A DNA stretch of 64,000 bases from Acidithiobacillus acidisediminis (GCF_023277115.1 NZ_JALQCS010000001.1:2226001-2290000), one strand, 5' to 3'. Positions 41,313 through 50,633 are shown, counted from the first letter of the stretch. Notes: generated from the sequence alone by a model not told the origin. Made by a program: numbers and translations.

Positions 41313-41750
41313 CTAGAAGATGCTGTTGATGAGATCGTCGCCGATTCCGAAGCCTGCACCCATTTCAATGGCGCGGCCAAAACCAGAGTTCAGGAAGTTC
41401 GACAGGAACCCACCGCCACCTTGGCCCTGCTGCATGGCTGGCTGGCCATACCCTTGCGCCTGCGGCATCTGCGAGTAGCCAGGTTGCCATTGCTGACCTT
41501 GCCCTTGCATGGATGTTATGTCGTTCTGCACAGCTTGGTGCATGGCCTGCATGACGGCCATTACCTGCTGCTGTTCGGTCTGGATGTTGAGGGCCAATTC
41601 CTTGAGGTCCAAAAGCCATTCGCGAGCGTCAGTGTTGCCGCCGTCTGCCGCGGCCTTGAGCTTGCCGGCCAGCGTCTGCAGGCTTTGCATCACACTCTTG
41701 GCTTCTTGCTGTAACTGCTGGTACTGCTGGTCTACCAACTGAATATCCAC
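41313..41750 (-). CDS. Gln-rich small protein
   Basis: A 145-aa protein. The first 80 residues form a helical, Gln-rich region (QQYQQLQQEAKSVMQSL .. LNIQTEQQQVMAVMQAM). A Gly/Gln/Pro-rich linker follows, with a C-terminal GFLSNFLNSGFGRAIEMGAGFGIGDDL. GTG 41750 follows GAGAGGAAATC; no ATG start has a suitable site. A terminator follows the stop. No family recognised; likely an element-encoded structural or accessory protein. Confidence 0.55.
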   Translation of the reverse strand: MDIQLVDQQYQQLQQEAKSVMQSLQTLAGKLKAAADGGNTDAREWLLDLKELALNIQTEQQQVMAVMQAMHQAVQNDITSMQGQGQQWQPGYSQMPQAQGYGQPAMQQGQGGGGFLSNFLNSGFGRAIEMGAGFGIGDDLINSIF

Positions 41751-41897
41751 GATTTCCTCTCCCAATATCCGAAAGCCAAAAATAAGTGGGAACCCGCAGG
41801 GATCGGTCTGGCATGACGTCACACTTGATCAGGCCTAGCTCTCCCCAGAAACGGGCATATCGTGCTTACGCCCGGGTTCCAGAAAACTACGTTACGT

Positions 41898-42257
41898 TCA
41901 CGCCGCTGAGCGTGGCCGCCGGCCACGACGGGCCCTGCCATGCTCTTGCAGGAGCGACTCACCACGGTCCGCCATGGCATCGGTGTCAAAGCCACTCTCT
42001 ACCGCATCGGCAATAATGGCGATGTAATGGCGATGATCGAGATCAGGAGCAATAACCTTCACAGCGCGCTCGAAACGCTTCTGGTTTTCGAGATTGGTTT
42101 TGCCCGCAGCACCTTTGCCCGCAAGCTTTTTCTTCTGCTCCTCGATCTTGGCAAGCGCCGCCTTCTGCTTCTCCAAAAGTTCCATCTTCTGGCGCTCAAG
42201 ATCCGCAAGACGCTCCTCCGCCGTGCGACGATGCCGCTTCTTCATTTGCTGCTCCAT
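41898..42257 (-). CDS. Small basic coiled-coil protein
   Basis: A 119-aa protein, strongly basic at both ends (KKRHRRTAEERL; RARRGRRPRS) with a coiled-coil (LERQKMELLEKQKAALAKIEEQKKK). ATG 42257 follows GGAGG at 6 nt. A GCTATACC element lies 69 nt upstream, grouping it with the transfer regulon. It resembles small plasmid relaxosome or mobilisation accessory proteins in character, without a firm match. Confidence 0.6.
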   Translation of the reverse strand: MEQQMKKRHRRTAEERLADLERQKMELLEKQKAALAKIEEQKKKLAGKGAAGKTNLENQKRFERAVKVIAPDLDHRHYIAIIADAVESGFDTDAMADRGESLLQEHGRARRGRRPRSAA

Positions 42258-42326
42258 ACAATAACCTCCTGGTCAATGAATTTCTTTGGTGGTACCACCT
42301 GCCGGCAATATAAGGCAGGCATATCT

Positions 42327-42334
42327 GGTATAGC
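42327..42334 (-). promoter_or_regulatory. GCTATACC element upstream of the coiled-coil protein
   Basis: Exact minus-strand octamer, 69 nt before ATG 42257; the only copy outside the contiguous pil/trb module. Confidence 0.5.
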
Positions 42335-42420
42335 AATCATCCATGGCACATACTGACCACAATATAAAATTACCATCGAGGTCAATCTATTCTTGGACCT
42401 GATACCAGCGAATAGCCAAA

Positions 42421-43191
42421 TCATTCACCGACCTCCACAATACGAAACTCTGCTTCCCGCCCTTCGTCTGGGTATCCCCAAGGATTGCAGAGCACCCGCG
42501 TTTTGCCAATGCGGTAATCCACCGGATCGTGCAGGTGCCCATGAATCCAGACATCCGGCTGCCATTCGAGGATGCGGTCATCCAGGTTGGAGCAAAAAGC
42601 GCCGCCAATCGTGGAGTTGGCAAACCTTGGGTGTTGGCTGAGATAGCTTGGCGCATGATGCGTGACCACGAGTGTGCTGCCAGACCACGGCTCCTGAAAA
42701 AACAGGTCCAGCCACGTCACTGCCTTTTGATGCACGCGATAAATCGTTTGCGCACGAAGCGGCCCACCATCCTCTTGCCCTATTACGCGAAAATCGGCAA
42801 TCAGGCCCTCGCAGGTTGGAAGTTGCCAGCCTTCGGCAAAGTCTGACCAAAGAGTAGTACCCAATATCCGTAGCCCATCAAAGGTCATGGAGTCCTGCTC
42901 CAGAAGCCAGGCATGTCCACCGTGTTTGACGATGGATCGATACTCCGATATCCGGTCGGGGAACCTGCCGCCGTAATACTCGTGATTTCCCAGGACGAAA
43001 ACCACCGGCAGCTTTGGGAACCGCTTGCGCAGATTGTGCAGAAACAGGTGATAGCCAGATGGCGCACTGTGCAGATCACCAGCAATGACCAACAGATCAG
43101 CACCATGCAAGGAACCAAAATCGCCACAAAATCCACCCAGTAACGGGTAGTGCTCAAGGTGCAGGTCGGATGCGAAGGCAATGCGGATCAT
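42421..43191 (-). CDS. Calcineurin-like metallophosphoesterase
   Basis: A 256-aa metallophosphoesterase. Metal-binding motifs are in order: FASDLHLEHY (DxH), LVIAGDLHS (GDxH), FVLGNHEYYG (GNHE), VVTHHAPS and IHGHLHDPVDY (GHxH). The family includes phosphodiesterases and nucleases; the substrate is unknown. It starts right after the DUF3037 gene stops, so they are co-transcribed. Confidence 0.88.
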   Translation of the reverse strand: MIRIAFASDLHLEHYPLLGGFCGDFGSLHGADLLVIAGDLHSAPSGYHLFLHNLRKRFPKLPVVFVLGNHEYYGGRFPDRISEYRSIVKHGGHAWLLEQDSMTFDGLRILGTTLWSDFAEGWQLPTCEGLIADFRVIGQEDGGPLRAQTIYRVHQKAVTWLDLFFQEPWSGSTLVVTHHAPSYLSQHPRFANSTIGGAFCSNLDDRILEWQPDVWIHGHLHDPVDYRIGKTRVLCNPWGYPDEGREAEFRIVEVGE

Positions 43192-43192
43192 A

Positions 43193-43627
43193 TCAAGACC
43201 GAACCGCCCATGCCGAATCGCCTGAGCGAGTTGGCAGAACGAGCGACCTCATGATCCGGTCCACCACGGAAAAATAATCGTCGTCGGTCGTATATGAGAA
43301 ATTGCAGAGGCTTTCGTGGGGTCTGACCGTACTGCACTCGGCCAGCATCTTCATCATCTGCTCGGGGTCTGGCTCGATCATGTGGCCGCCCAGCATCTTG
43401 CGGAAAAACTGCGGTATGCCGGACTCCAGATCCAGGATCTCCTGAAGGTCAGCTCCGGGGTTCATGGCCTTCACCTTTTGCAGATCGCCCTCATCCGCTA
43501 TGTGGACCCTCACCGTATCCCTGGAGAGAAACACCAGGATGCCAACGGAGACGCACTCATCCCTGTTGGGGTATGGGAAGTGCCGAAGAACGGTGTACTT
43601 GGCTAGACGCTTTTGTGCATTGCTCAT
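43193..43627 (-). CDS. DUF3037-like protein
   Basis: A 144-aa protein with AKYTVLRHFPYPNRDECVSVGILVF, the N-terminal signature of DUF3037 proteins, and FFRKMLGGHMIEPDPEQMMKML downstream. The function of this family is unknown; it often sits beside other small cytoplasmic genes in accessory islands. It overlaps nothing and is followed at once by the phosphoesterase gene. Confidence 0.65.
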   Translation of the reverse strand: MSNAQKRLAKYTVLRHFPYPNRDECVSVGILVFLSRDTVRVHIADEGDLQKVKAMNPGADLQEILDLESGIPQFFRKMLGGHMIEPDPEQMMKMLAECSTVRPHESLCNFSYTTDDDYFSVVDRIMRSLVLPTRSGDSAWAVRS

Positions 43628-43663
43628 CGAGACTCAACCCCCCTAAAAGCGCAATCTGTTCGT

Positions 43664-43805
43664 AGGTAATAAAGTTTGATCACAAACAGATCATAACACA
43701 TTGTTTTTTAGGCACCGATACTCCACCTCGAAAATATAGTTTGATCATGGTGCCCATCAGCATCGTCGCCAGGTCCCGCAACGAGGTAATAAAGTTTAAT
43801 CACAG
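43664..43805. repeat. Direct repeats AGGTAATAAAGTTTRATCACA
   Basis: Two 21-bp copies with one mismatch at 43664-43684 and 43785-43805, and a partial copy (ATAGTTTGATCA) at 43735-43747. The 310-nt gap 43628-43937 holds these repeats and the left end of a defective IS. They may be operator sites or traces of IS ends. Confidence 0.6.
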
Positions 43806-44926
43806 CAAGGCGTTGCGGTGAAGACCCGCCAGTCGAAGCCCTATTCCCGCGGTTGGCGTAGCGATAAATTGTTGGGAAGGCCCAACCCACAAGGGTTTTC
43901 GGTATAATAGTCTCGTCCGAAAGATTCGCTCACCGGGTGGACTTGCAGGAGGGGCTGATGAAGGAAGTGGCACAAACGGTGCCGCCATTCCCGGTGGCAG
44001 CAACCGAAGAATCCATGACCGCCCACTCGGGGCTCTTGCTCTTTGGGGAGTTTACGTTGGGGCAGGGACTCGGGAGTTGGCTCGAACAGCAAATGCCGAC
44101 ACCCGGCAGTGGCCATGCCTACACCGCCTTTGGTCACAGCTTTCCATTGCTCCAGACGTTGGCTGGCGGCGACCACTTGCTGGGAGATCTACGTATGATC
44201 CACGGCGATTCGGTTCTACGTCGCTTACTGCCGTTGGCACGGGTGCCCAGTACGGATGCGACGGGAGACTGGCTGCGCCGGATGGGGAGTGGGAAGGGTC
44301 TGGCAAGTCTGAGCCGGGTAAATCAGCGGATGGTGGCGCGACGCTTGCGGCAGATAGGGCGCAAGGTCCATACCCTGGACATCGATGCAACCCAAATTGT
44401 TGCGGAGAGGCGCACGACCGCGTGGACATATAAAGGCGAACGGGGCCATCTGCCGATGGTCGGCCACTTAGCGGAAGATGGGGTGGTGATCCATGACGAA
44501 TTTCGTGCCGGAAATGTGGCCCCGGCATGGGGGCATCTTGCGTTTCTTACGGCTTGCGAGAAACGGTTGGCTCGCGGACATCGCATCCCGGCGATCCGGG
44601 CGGATGCCGCGAGTTACCAAGCGGAAATCTTCAACCGCTGTGAGGCCACCGGGAGGACCTTTGCGATCGATGGCCGACTGAATGCACCGACACTCGCCGC
44701 CATCGCTGCGCTGGCTGAATTCTTTACCGAGATTCGCCAACGCAGTTACGCCGCCGCTCAGGACTCAACTGGCTGAATCTCATCTCCCCACATCTTGTCG
44801 CGAATTGCTGTCCAGCGAGGGGAAAGATCGTCCAACAGGCGCAGAAAAGGCATGAGTACCGCGCACCGACAGCATCAAAAACCCGCAGATCCATCTACAG
44901 CGAAGCTGCAATCAATCAAACTATAG
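43734..44926 (+). mobile_element. Defective IS1380-like insertion sequence
   Basis: Bounded by imperfect inverted ends TATAGTTTGATCA (43736) and the complement TCAATCAAACTATAG (44912-44926). It contains a 3'-truncated IS1380-family transposase. The part from 44777 to 44911 shows no transposase continuation, so the element is internally deleted. Ends are tentative because related repeats occur nearby. Confidence 0.5.
43958..44776 (+). pseudogene. Truncated IS1380-family transposase
   Basis: A 272-aa N-terminal portion. LLLFGEFTLGQGL, ALAGGDHLLGDLR-like and VPSTDATGDWLRR segments lead to LDIDATQIVAE (first catalytic Asp) and GHLPMVGHLAEDGVVIHDEFRAGN, then IRADAASYQAEIF (second Asp). IS1380 transposases are normally well over 400 aa, and the third catalytic residue region is missing. 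ATG 43958 follows AGGAGG. Confidence 0.7.
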
Positions 44927-45118
44927 CAAAGAACCGCAACCCAGAGCATCCAGACACCAAAATCACCCATCATAGCCACTGAACTCCAAATCGCTCACTC
45001 CTTTCGCGGAAGTTGGGCCTACACCAGAATTGACAACATCTCGAAAAACCCCGATAAATACTCAACAGCGATTGACGCTCGTTGATCCACTAAAGACGGA
45101 GATCCTTCGACAGAATGT
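44927..45118. other. Non-coding gap before the diguanylate cyclase gene
   Basis: I see no gene between the defective IS end and the GGDEF-EAL gene. The stretch is AT-richer than its flanks and may contain the promoter for that gene, but no clear -35/-10 pair stands out. Confidence 0.4.
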
Positions 45119-47815
45119 GTGATAGGTATGACGGCAACCCGCTGTATACCGCAGGCCTTTTCATTGGACAGCGGCTGGCCGATGTCCGAAACCCCTGATA
45201 GACCAGATTTGCCGGTGGCCCGCACAACCAAGGAGCATATGAGGCAGTTTTCTGTACCGCTCTCTGTACTCATTGAGGCGATCCCTGATGCCGTTTTCTG
45301 GAAGGATGGTCAAGGTCGATGGCTACTGATCAACCATGCGGCCAAGGCACTCTTCCGCCTGGAAGATTTGTCGTGGGTGGGGAAGACAAACCAAGAGCTT
45401 GCCGAGCTGCATCCGGAATTTCGGGGTTCCCATCTTGCCTGTGTGGAAAATGATGAGAAGACCTGGCAAACAGGCAAGCCCATCGTGGTGGTGGAGACCA
45501 TGGTCGGTCCGCACGGGACTCTGGGCGTTTTCGAAGTCCGCAAGATCCCTGTCTTTAGTCCCCAGGGCGAGCGCGAAGGGCTGCTTGTTCTACGGCGTGA
45601 CATCACGACACAGAAACGTCTAGAGGAGAAACTGCGGCGACAGGTAGAGATCCAGGAGCAGATCACCCAGTACAACCGGCTCCTTGGCGAGGTGAATGAA
45701 ACGATTGCCCAGGAAGTCTCTACAGAGGCCCTGTTGCAGCGCATCTGCGAGCTGGCAATTGCTTATACTCCTACTGTGCTGGCTTGGATTGCCCAGCCCG
45801 ATGCACAGGGATGGTTTCAAAAACTCGCTGCAGCTGGTAGGACTGTTTATTTACAGGCGGTCCGGATTTCCACTCGGGCGGATATTCCTGAGGGCCAAGG
45901 CCCGGCGGGGAGTTGCTGGCGAAAGCAAGCCCCAACCTTCAGCTATGTCTCCGATGACAGTATGGCACTTTGGCAAGATCGTGCCAGGCAATTTGGGCTA
46001 GTGGCCAACAGCGTCATACCGATCTTCCGCAATGGTAAGATCTGGGGCATTTTTGGGATCCACTTGAGCCAAAAAACCGACTTTACTCCGGAACTACGGG
46101 ATGTGCTGAAGGAACTGGGACAAAGCATTAGTTTTGGCCTAGATCACCTGGATGCTCTACAGCGGGAACGACGTCTGATCGAAGAGATCAAGGCACAGGC
46201 TATCAGCGATGCGTTGACCGATATTCCTAACCGTCGTGCCCTAGATCAGGAGCTGGATCGGGCATTGTCTCGAGCGAATCGTCGTGAGCGTCTCCTTGCG
46301 CTGTGCATCATCGATCTCGATGATTTTAAGCCAGTCAACGATACCCATGGCCATGATGTCGGCGATCTGGTCCTAGTCACCATCGCCCGGCGGCTGCAGG
46401 AGACCCTGCGGGCCTCGGATTTTATCGCCCGCTTGGGTGGTGATGAATTCGTTTGCCTCTTGGAGGAGTTGGAACGGCTCGACGACTTAGAAGTTAGCCT
46501 ACGTCATATCATAGCTGCGGTGCAATCGCCGGTTGTACTGGACAGTGGGCAAGAGGTCCGGGTTGGACTCAGCATTGGCGTGGCAATCCATTATGGGGAC
46601 GATCCAGATGAAGGGCGCGAGCTGTTGCGAGTTGCGGACCAGGCCCTCTATCAGATCAAGGCGCAGAAAACAGATCGTCTACAACCCTGGCTTATTGCCG
46701 GGGAAATACCCCTGCTGCGGCACAACGCGGCCCAGGAGATGCTCAAGCAAGGAAGGGTAGAGGCCTGGTACCAGCCCATCCTGAGCCTGCGGGAAGGGCG
46801 CATCGTTGGAGTGGAGGCCTTAGCGAGACTCCGCGATGCGACAGGGGAGATTTGGAAACCCGACCGTTTCCTTCCACAGCTCCAAAAGGAAGAACTTTCT
46901 ACCCTGACGCGCCTGGTTTTGGAGCAAGCCATCCGAGACCTGCGCTCTTTGGATGATCAGGGCCTGAAACTCTGGGCATCCGTGAATGTCGATCCTAGCT
47001 CGGTTTCAGAATTCTGCATCACTTGCGTTAAGGAAAGGGTACTTGACGGAACGATCGATCCCCGCCGCATCACGCTGGAGATCCTGGAGGGAAGTGATTT
47101 CCAGGAGCAACAAGAAGCGTTAGCGCATTTGCAAAAACTCAAGGAAATAGGCGTCAGGCTGGCTCTGGATGATATCGGCAGTGCCTACTCTTCCCTCCTG
47201 CGGATCAAGGATCTGCCCATCGACGAGATCAAGTTGGATCAGAAGCTCGTTCGTACCTTGGAGGATCGTCCCGAAGACCTACCGTTTGTGCGGAGCATCC
47301 AGGTGTTGGCCCAGGGAATAGGCGTGGATTTTGTCGTCGAAGGTGTGGAGACGCCTGCCATCCTGAGGGTGTTGTGGGAACTTGGCGTTAATCTCGTGCA
47401 GGGGTATGCCATCGCTAAACCGATGCCTCTGGAGCAGCTACGTGCCTTTCTGCAGCATCCGATGGAGCTCCCGCGAGAGAATCCAAGTACCTTGCTTGGG
47501 CTCTATGTCGCAGTCCTTCTTCACAAGGATATGGTTACATCCGCTATTCGGCTCTACCCTGGCTTACTGAATTTGCTCACTTTGGAAGACGCTCAGCCCT
47601 GCGAAACCTCTCGGCAACTTCGGCGATTCTTTTCCGAAGATCCCGAAAGTCTAGCAACCCTGAACGCGCTGCATGAGGAGTATCATCGAAGCCTTGCGCT
47701 GGTGGAACATTCTGCCCTTTCGGGTCAGGCAGGGGCTCTGGACTGGGCTGCGGTCGATGATGCCGAGCAACGATTTCTGCGGGCATTGCTCCACGCCTAT
47801 CATCATAGAGAGTAA
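45119..47815 (+). CDS. PAS-GAF-GGDEF-EAL c-di-GMP protein
   Basis: Cytoplasmic sensor with both c-di-GMP synthesis and breakdown domains, about 898 aa. PAS domain at residues 45-165 (IPDAVFWKDGQGRWLLIN), GAF-like at 195-345, GGDEF at 365-525 with intact ARLGGDEF near 440, and EAL at 540-785 with intact GVEALARL near 566, plus EGVET. The usual DDFGTG reads DDIGSA. About 110 C-terminal residues are an extra helical domain. The start is uncertain: GTG 45119, ATG 45128 and ATG 45182 all lack a strong ribosome site. An IS200-type element follows directly. Confidence 0.88.
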   Translation: MIGMTATRCIPQAFSLDSGWPMSETPDRPDLPVARTTKEHMRQFSVPLSVLIEAIPDAVFWKDGQGRWLLINHAAKALFRLEDLSWVGKTNQELAELHPEFRGSHLACVENDEKTWQTGKPIVVVETMVGPHGTLGVFEVRKIPVFSPQGEREGLLVLRRDITTQKRLEEKLRRQVEIQEQITQYNRLLGEVNETIAQEVSTEALLQRICELAIAYTPTVLAWIAQPDAQGWFQKLAAAGRTVYLQAVRISTRADIPEGQGPAGSCWRKQAPTFSYVSDDSMALWQDRARQFGLVANSVIPIFRNGKIWGIFGIHLSQKTDFTPELRDVLKELGQSISFGLDHLDALQRERRLIEEIKAQAISDALTDIPNRRALDQELDRALSRANRRERLLALCIIDLDDFKPVNDTHGHDVGDLVLVTIARRLQETLRASDFIARLGGDEFVCLLEELERLDDLEVSLRHIIAAVQSPVVLDSGQEVRVGLSIGVAIHYGDDPDEGRELLRVADQALYQIKAQKTDRLQPWLIAGEIPLLRHNAAQEMLKQGRVEAWYQPILSLREGRIVGVEALARLRDATGEIWKPDRFLPQLQKEELSTLTRLVLEQAIRDLRSLDDQGLKLWASVNVDPSSVSEFCITCVKERVLDGTIDPRRITLEILEGSDFQEQQEALAHLQKLKEIGVRLALDDIGSAYSSLLRIKDLPIDEIKLDQKLVRTLEDRPEDLPFVRSIQVLAQGIGVDFVVEGVETPAILRVLWELGVNLVQGYAIAKPMPLEQLRAFLQHPMELPRENPSTLLGLYVAVLLHKDMVTSAIRLYPGLLNLLTLEDAQPCETSRQLRRFFSEDPESLATLNALHEEYHRSLALVEHSALSGQAGALDWAAVDDAEQRFLRALLHAYHHRE

Positions 47816-47819
47816 CAAT

Positions 47820-47845
47820 CCCCCGGCAAAGCCGGGGGCTTTCGT
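47820..47845. terminator. Strong hairpin after the GGDEF-EAL gene (also IS200 end)
   Basis: CCCCCGGC-AAA-GCCGGGGG followed by CTTTCGTT, 5 nt after the stop codon at 47815. A near-copy (CCCCGGC-AGA-GCCGGGG) is at 48437-48453, so the pair probably forms the terminal hairpins of the IS200-type element and also ends transcription. Confidence 0.65.
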
Positions 47846-47921
47846 TCGTGAGCCGCTCAAAGCGGCTTGAATGGGGACGCTAACGCGGCCCCTCGGTCTG
47901 GGCGCCACCAGATGGTGGCGA

Positions 47922-48353
47922 TCAACTCCACATGTTCAACTGGTCTACCCGTAGATCCTCTTTTTCCTGATGGCGGATGTATTCTCGAATCATCGCCTCA
48001 TCCCGTCCTACGGTGGAAACAAAATATCCTCGTGCCCAAAAATGTTGGCCCACAAAATTCCGCTTCCGCTCTCCGTAGGTCCGGGCGATATGGATCGCGC
48101 TCTTACCCTTGAAGTACCCCACAACACTGGACACCGCATACTTCGGTGGTATCGAAATCAGCATGTGCACGTGATCCACCATCAAATGACCCTCTTCTAT
48201 CCGGCACTCCTTATGCCGCGCCAAGACCCGGAATACTTCCCCCAAAGCCTTCCGAAGCTGTCCATACAGCACCTTGCGTCGACACTTCGGAATAAACACT
48301 ACGTGATATTTGCACTCCCATCGGCTGTGCCGTAGGCTGAATTCGTCGTCCAT
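47922..48353 (-). CDS. tnpA: IS200-family Y1 (HUH) transposase TnpA
   Basis: A 143-aa single-strand transposase. The HUH motif is DHVHMLISIPP, followed by SVVGYFKGKSAIHIAR, HFWARGYFVSTVG and the catalytic tyrosine in IREYIRHQE. It looks complete. ATG 48353 follows GGAGAGACC; ATG 48368 would place the ribosome site inside the gene. Confidence 0.92.
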   Translation of the reverse strand: MDDEFSLRHSRWECKYHVVFIPKCRRKVLYGQLRKALGEVFRVLARHKECRIEEGHLMVDHVHMLISIPPKYAVSSVVGYFKGKSAIHIARTYGERKRNFVGQHFWARGYFVSTVGRDEAMIREYIRHQEKEDLRVDQLNMWS

Positions 48354-48489
48354 CGGTCTCTCCTTCATCGTGTGCTTGGCGGCTCACAACGTCGGTTCTC
48401 CGATGGGCTCCTCTATATGTCAAACATCTACTGTCACCCCGGCAGAGCCGGGGGATTTCCTACTTTTGGTTAAAAATTGCGTGGCGGTT

Positions 48490-48701
48490 TCAAGTATAAA
48501 ATGCAACGCCTGCGCGCAATTCATAGGTTTGTTGTGTTGCGATTTCAGCGAGCTCAGACACCAACAAAATCGCTTTACTCCGGTGGAAACCTCTCTTACC
48601 TCATAAGGGTGGCCCATGCGATCCTGAATCTCAGTTATACGCCGAAGTCATGGCACAACAAATTAATGTGCTGCGCGCAGTTTTTGCGTTTTACGCTTGA
48701 G
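48490..48701. repeat. MITE-like pair of imperfect inverted repeats
   Basis: A segment starting TCAAG at 48490 and running to TTTGTTGTG (about 48536) is matched in inverse orientation at 48654-48701 (GGCACAACAAATT .. CTTGA). The shared core is CTGCGCGCA plus TTTGTTGTG and TAAAA-GCAA. The roughly 115 bp between has no gene. This looks like the two ends of a deleted IS or a non-autonomous element, directly next to the IS200-type element. Confidence 0.55.
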
Positions 48702-48755
48702 CCCAAATAATTTTATTAACGTTCTCCAAGGCGCTCCCTACCATCAGAAGAGGGG

Positions 48756-49253
48756 TTAAGGTTTTACATAGTCAAATCCACGACTCTCTAATTGCATGAT
48801 TCTGACAATTCCAGCCGGAACAACAACCGCAGAAGGAACCAACTTTGGCATATGCCCAAGCTTCTTTTTAAATTGGAGCATGGTATTATGACAAGCATCG
48901 AACTCTACACCCTCAGAATTCAACGCCGAAATTTTCTGCTTCATAGGACTATTAGCTAACAAAAACTTTAGTCCAGGGCCAAATGCAACTATTACCACCT
49001 GAACTTTTTCTTGCCCGAAATAATTTAGAATATTTTGGCTGGTGTTCAGGACCAAGTTCCAACGTGCTGGATCGTCTTGGCTGACCTGGACTACCAGCTT
49101 TCGGTTCGCAAATGGGTGATCATGAATAAAGGCAGGATGATCAAAATGAAAATCATGCAACATTGAAACATTAGCCAGAGCTGTTGTTGTTCCGAAGACA
49201 ATAACCAACATCCCGAGTGTCAGTTTGTTGAACATTTTTTTGATAAGATTCAT
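48756..49253 (-). CDS. Exported DsrE-like protein
   Basis: A 165-aa protein with a signal peptide (LGMLVIVFGTTTALA|NVS). The core KVQVVIVAFGPGLKFLL .. NSEGVEFDACHNTM matches DsrE/DsrF-like folds that carry a reactive cysteine in sulfur trafficking. The export signal suggests a periplasmic form. It begins 18 nt after the porin gene and is likely co-transcribed. Confidence 0.7.
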   Translation of the reverse strand: MNLIKKMFNKLTLGMLVIVFGTTTALANVSMLHDFHFDHPAFIHDHPFANRKLVVQVSQDDPARWNLVLNTSQNILNYFGQEKVQVVIVAFGPGLKFLLANSPMKQKISALNSEGVEFDACHNTMLQFKKKLGHMPKLVPSAVVVPAGIVRIMQLESRGFDYVKP

Positions 49254-49271
49254 TGGATTGGCCTCCTCGCC

Positions 49272-50633
49272 TTAAAAACTAATCATAGCCTGCATGGCAA
49301 ATTCATTATCGGTTGCAGCGCTCACGGCTGCCCCTGGGCTATTCGGCGCTACACCTGGCGCCTTTAGCGTGCGGAAATAGTATCCCGCCATGAGTTTGGT
49401 AAACGGTGTGAAGTGGTACTGTAGAGCTAGTGCCCATGTCTTAAATATTCTCTCCTGACCAGCTGCTTCCAGATTAGGCAGTCGGTTGTAGTAGTCATAG
49501 CGGACATCCGCCTCAATCCGTTTGGTGAGAAAGAGCCCACCCTCCACATAATACCCGTTTGCAGTATTGCTAATGTTCGTATACAACTGGTTGTTATATA
49601 GCGCTGGTTGCAAGCCCAGTTCTTGACTAAAAGCAGCAGGCGCTGAGATCCAACCGTTGCCTCGCATGTACTCGAACTTTAGACGTCGTCCCCATGGGTG
49701 CATGTAACCTTGCAGATACTGGAACCCGGCTCCCTCTCTTTGCATAGTATATGCTTTACCTAGGTAGTCTGGCTGTGCATTTTGATACCAGACCCAAGCG
49801 GTGACGTCGCTACGGAAAGGGCCATGTCCTCCAAAGATATATGATCCTTGTAGTCGGGCTGCGTACAGATGGCTATTAGAAAGATTTCCTGCTGAGACGC
49901 TGCCATACATTCCCACCATTGCCCCGTAAGCAAACTGCCAGTGGCCCCATGTCTTCCAGTCGAAAAGCTGAATGCCAGGATAGCGAAATGCATTGACTCC
50001 GAGGGCTTCAGAAGATGGTACGAGCACGGACCCACTTGGGCCTGCACCATATGGCGATGAAGGCCTTGCTGCGTAAAACGGCTGCAACATCAGCTGATTT
50101 ATGACCGTGGGAAAAACTACATAGTTGTAGCTCATGTACCCATTCATGGCATCCTCCGCACTTGGCGCGCGGATTATTCCTGCTTCTACGCGCACCCAAG
50201 GAATGTAGCCGCTGAAAGTAAAGCGACCATCCTGCAGTTGTGGGGTGTACTGCCCCCTAACATTGGTAGCGCCGTTGTTTCCGAACTCTCCAGCAAAGAA
50301 GTAGGAAATGTGGGGATTGATCCAACCGCGGATCATCAATCGGGCTCGCTGAATGATCCCAGTCGTACTTTGTGAAAAATTCGGCCCAACCAAGTTGTCA
50401 TGTGGCACTGCGGCAATATATCTTTTTAAGGCTGGATTATAGATTTCTGCCGGCGTCCCAGCCATCGCAAAAACGTCTGGCTCGATGAACCCCGAGATCA
50501 GCGGCACATTTTTCGTGTTGGTGTCCTGGATCTTAAACCAATTGGCTGCCGAAGCTGTGGTCAGACACATACCCACCAAACTCACGGCTATAGCCACGGC
50601 AAACTGACGTTTTGCCGCGACGGAAGCGATCAT
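49272..50633 (-). CDS. Outer-membrane porin-like protein
   Basis: A 453-aa beta-barrel protein with a signal peptide (VAIAVSLVGMCLTTASA|ANWF) and a C-terminal aromatic end (QAMISF). Alternating amphipathic strands include RARLMIRGWINPHISYFFAGEFG and YYVEGGLFLTKRIEADVRYDYY, as in phosphate-selective porin O/P-type proteins. The substrate is unknown. Confidence 0.75.
   Translation of the reverse strand: MIASVAAKRQFAVAIAVSLVGMCLTTASAANWFKIQDTNTKNVPLISGFIEPDVFAMAGTPAEIYNPALKRYIAAVPHDNLVGPNFSQSTTGIIQRARLMIRGWINPHISYFFAGEFGNNGATNVRGQYTPQLQDGRFTFSGYIPWVRVEAGIIRAPSAEDAMNGYMSYNYVVFPTVINQLMLQPFYAARPSSPYGAGPSGSVLVPSSEALGVNAFRYPGIQLFDWKTWGHWQFAYGAMVGMYGSVSAGNLSNSHLYAARLQGSYIFGGHGPFRSDVTAWVWYQNAQPDYLGKAYTMQREGAGFQYLQGYMHPWGRRLKFEYMRGNGWISAPAAFSQELGLQPALYNNQLYTNISNTANGYYVEGGLFLTKRIEADVRYDYYNRLPNLEAAGQERIFKTWALALQYHFTPFTKLMAGYYFRTLKAPGVAPNSPGAAVSAATDNEFAMQAMISF

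Larger units (their letters stand above)
47820..48460 (-). mobile_element. IS200/IS605-type element (tnpA only)
   Basis: A single-gene element bounded by similar GC-rich hairpins at 47820-47838 and 48437-48453, as in elements moved as single strands by Y1 transposases. No terminal inverted repeats and no tnpB gene. Exact ends are tentative. Confidence 0.7.

Noticed and set aside
43865-43935. GGTATAAT near the IS1380-like element as another GCTATACC site
   Set aside because: It ends in AAT and not AGC and is better explained as a -10 box for the transposase.
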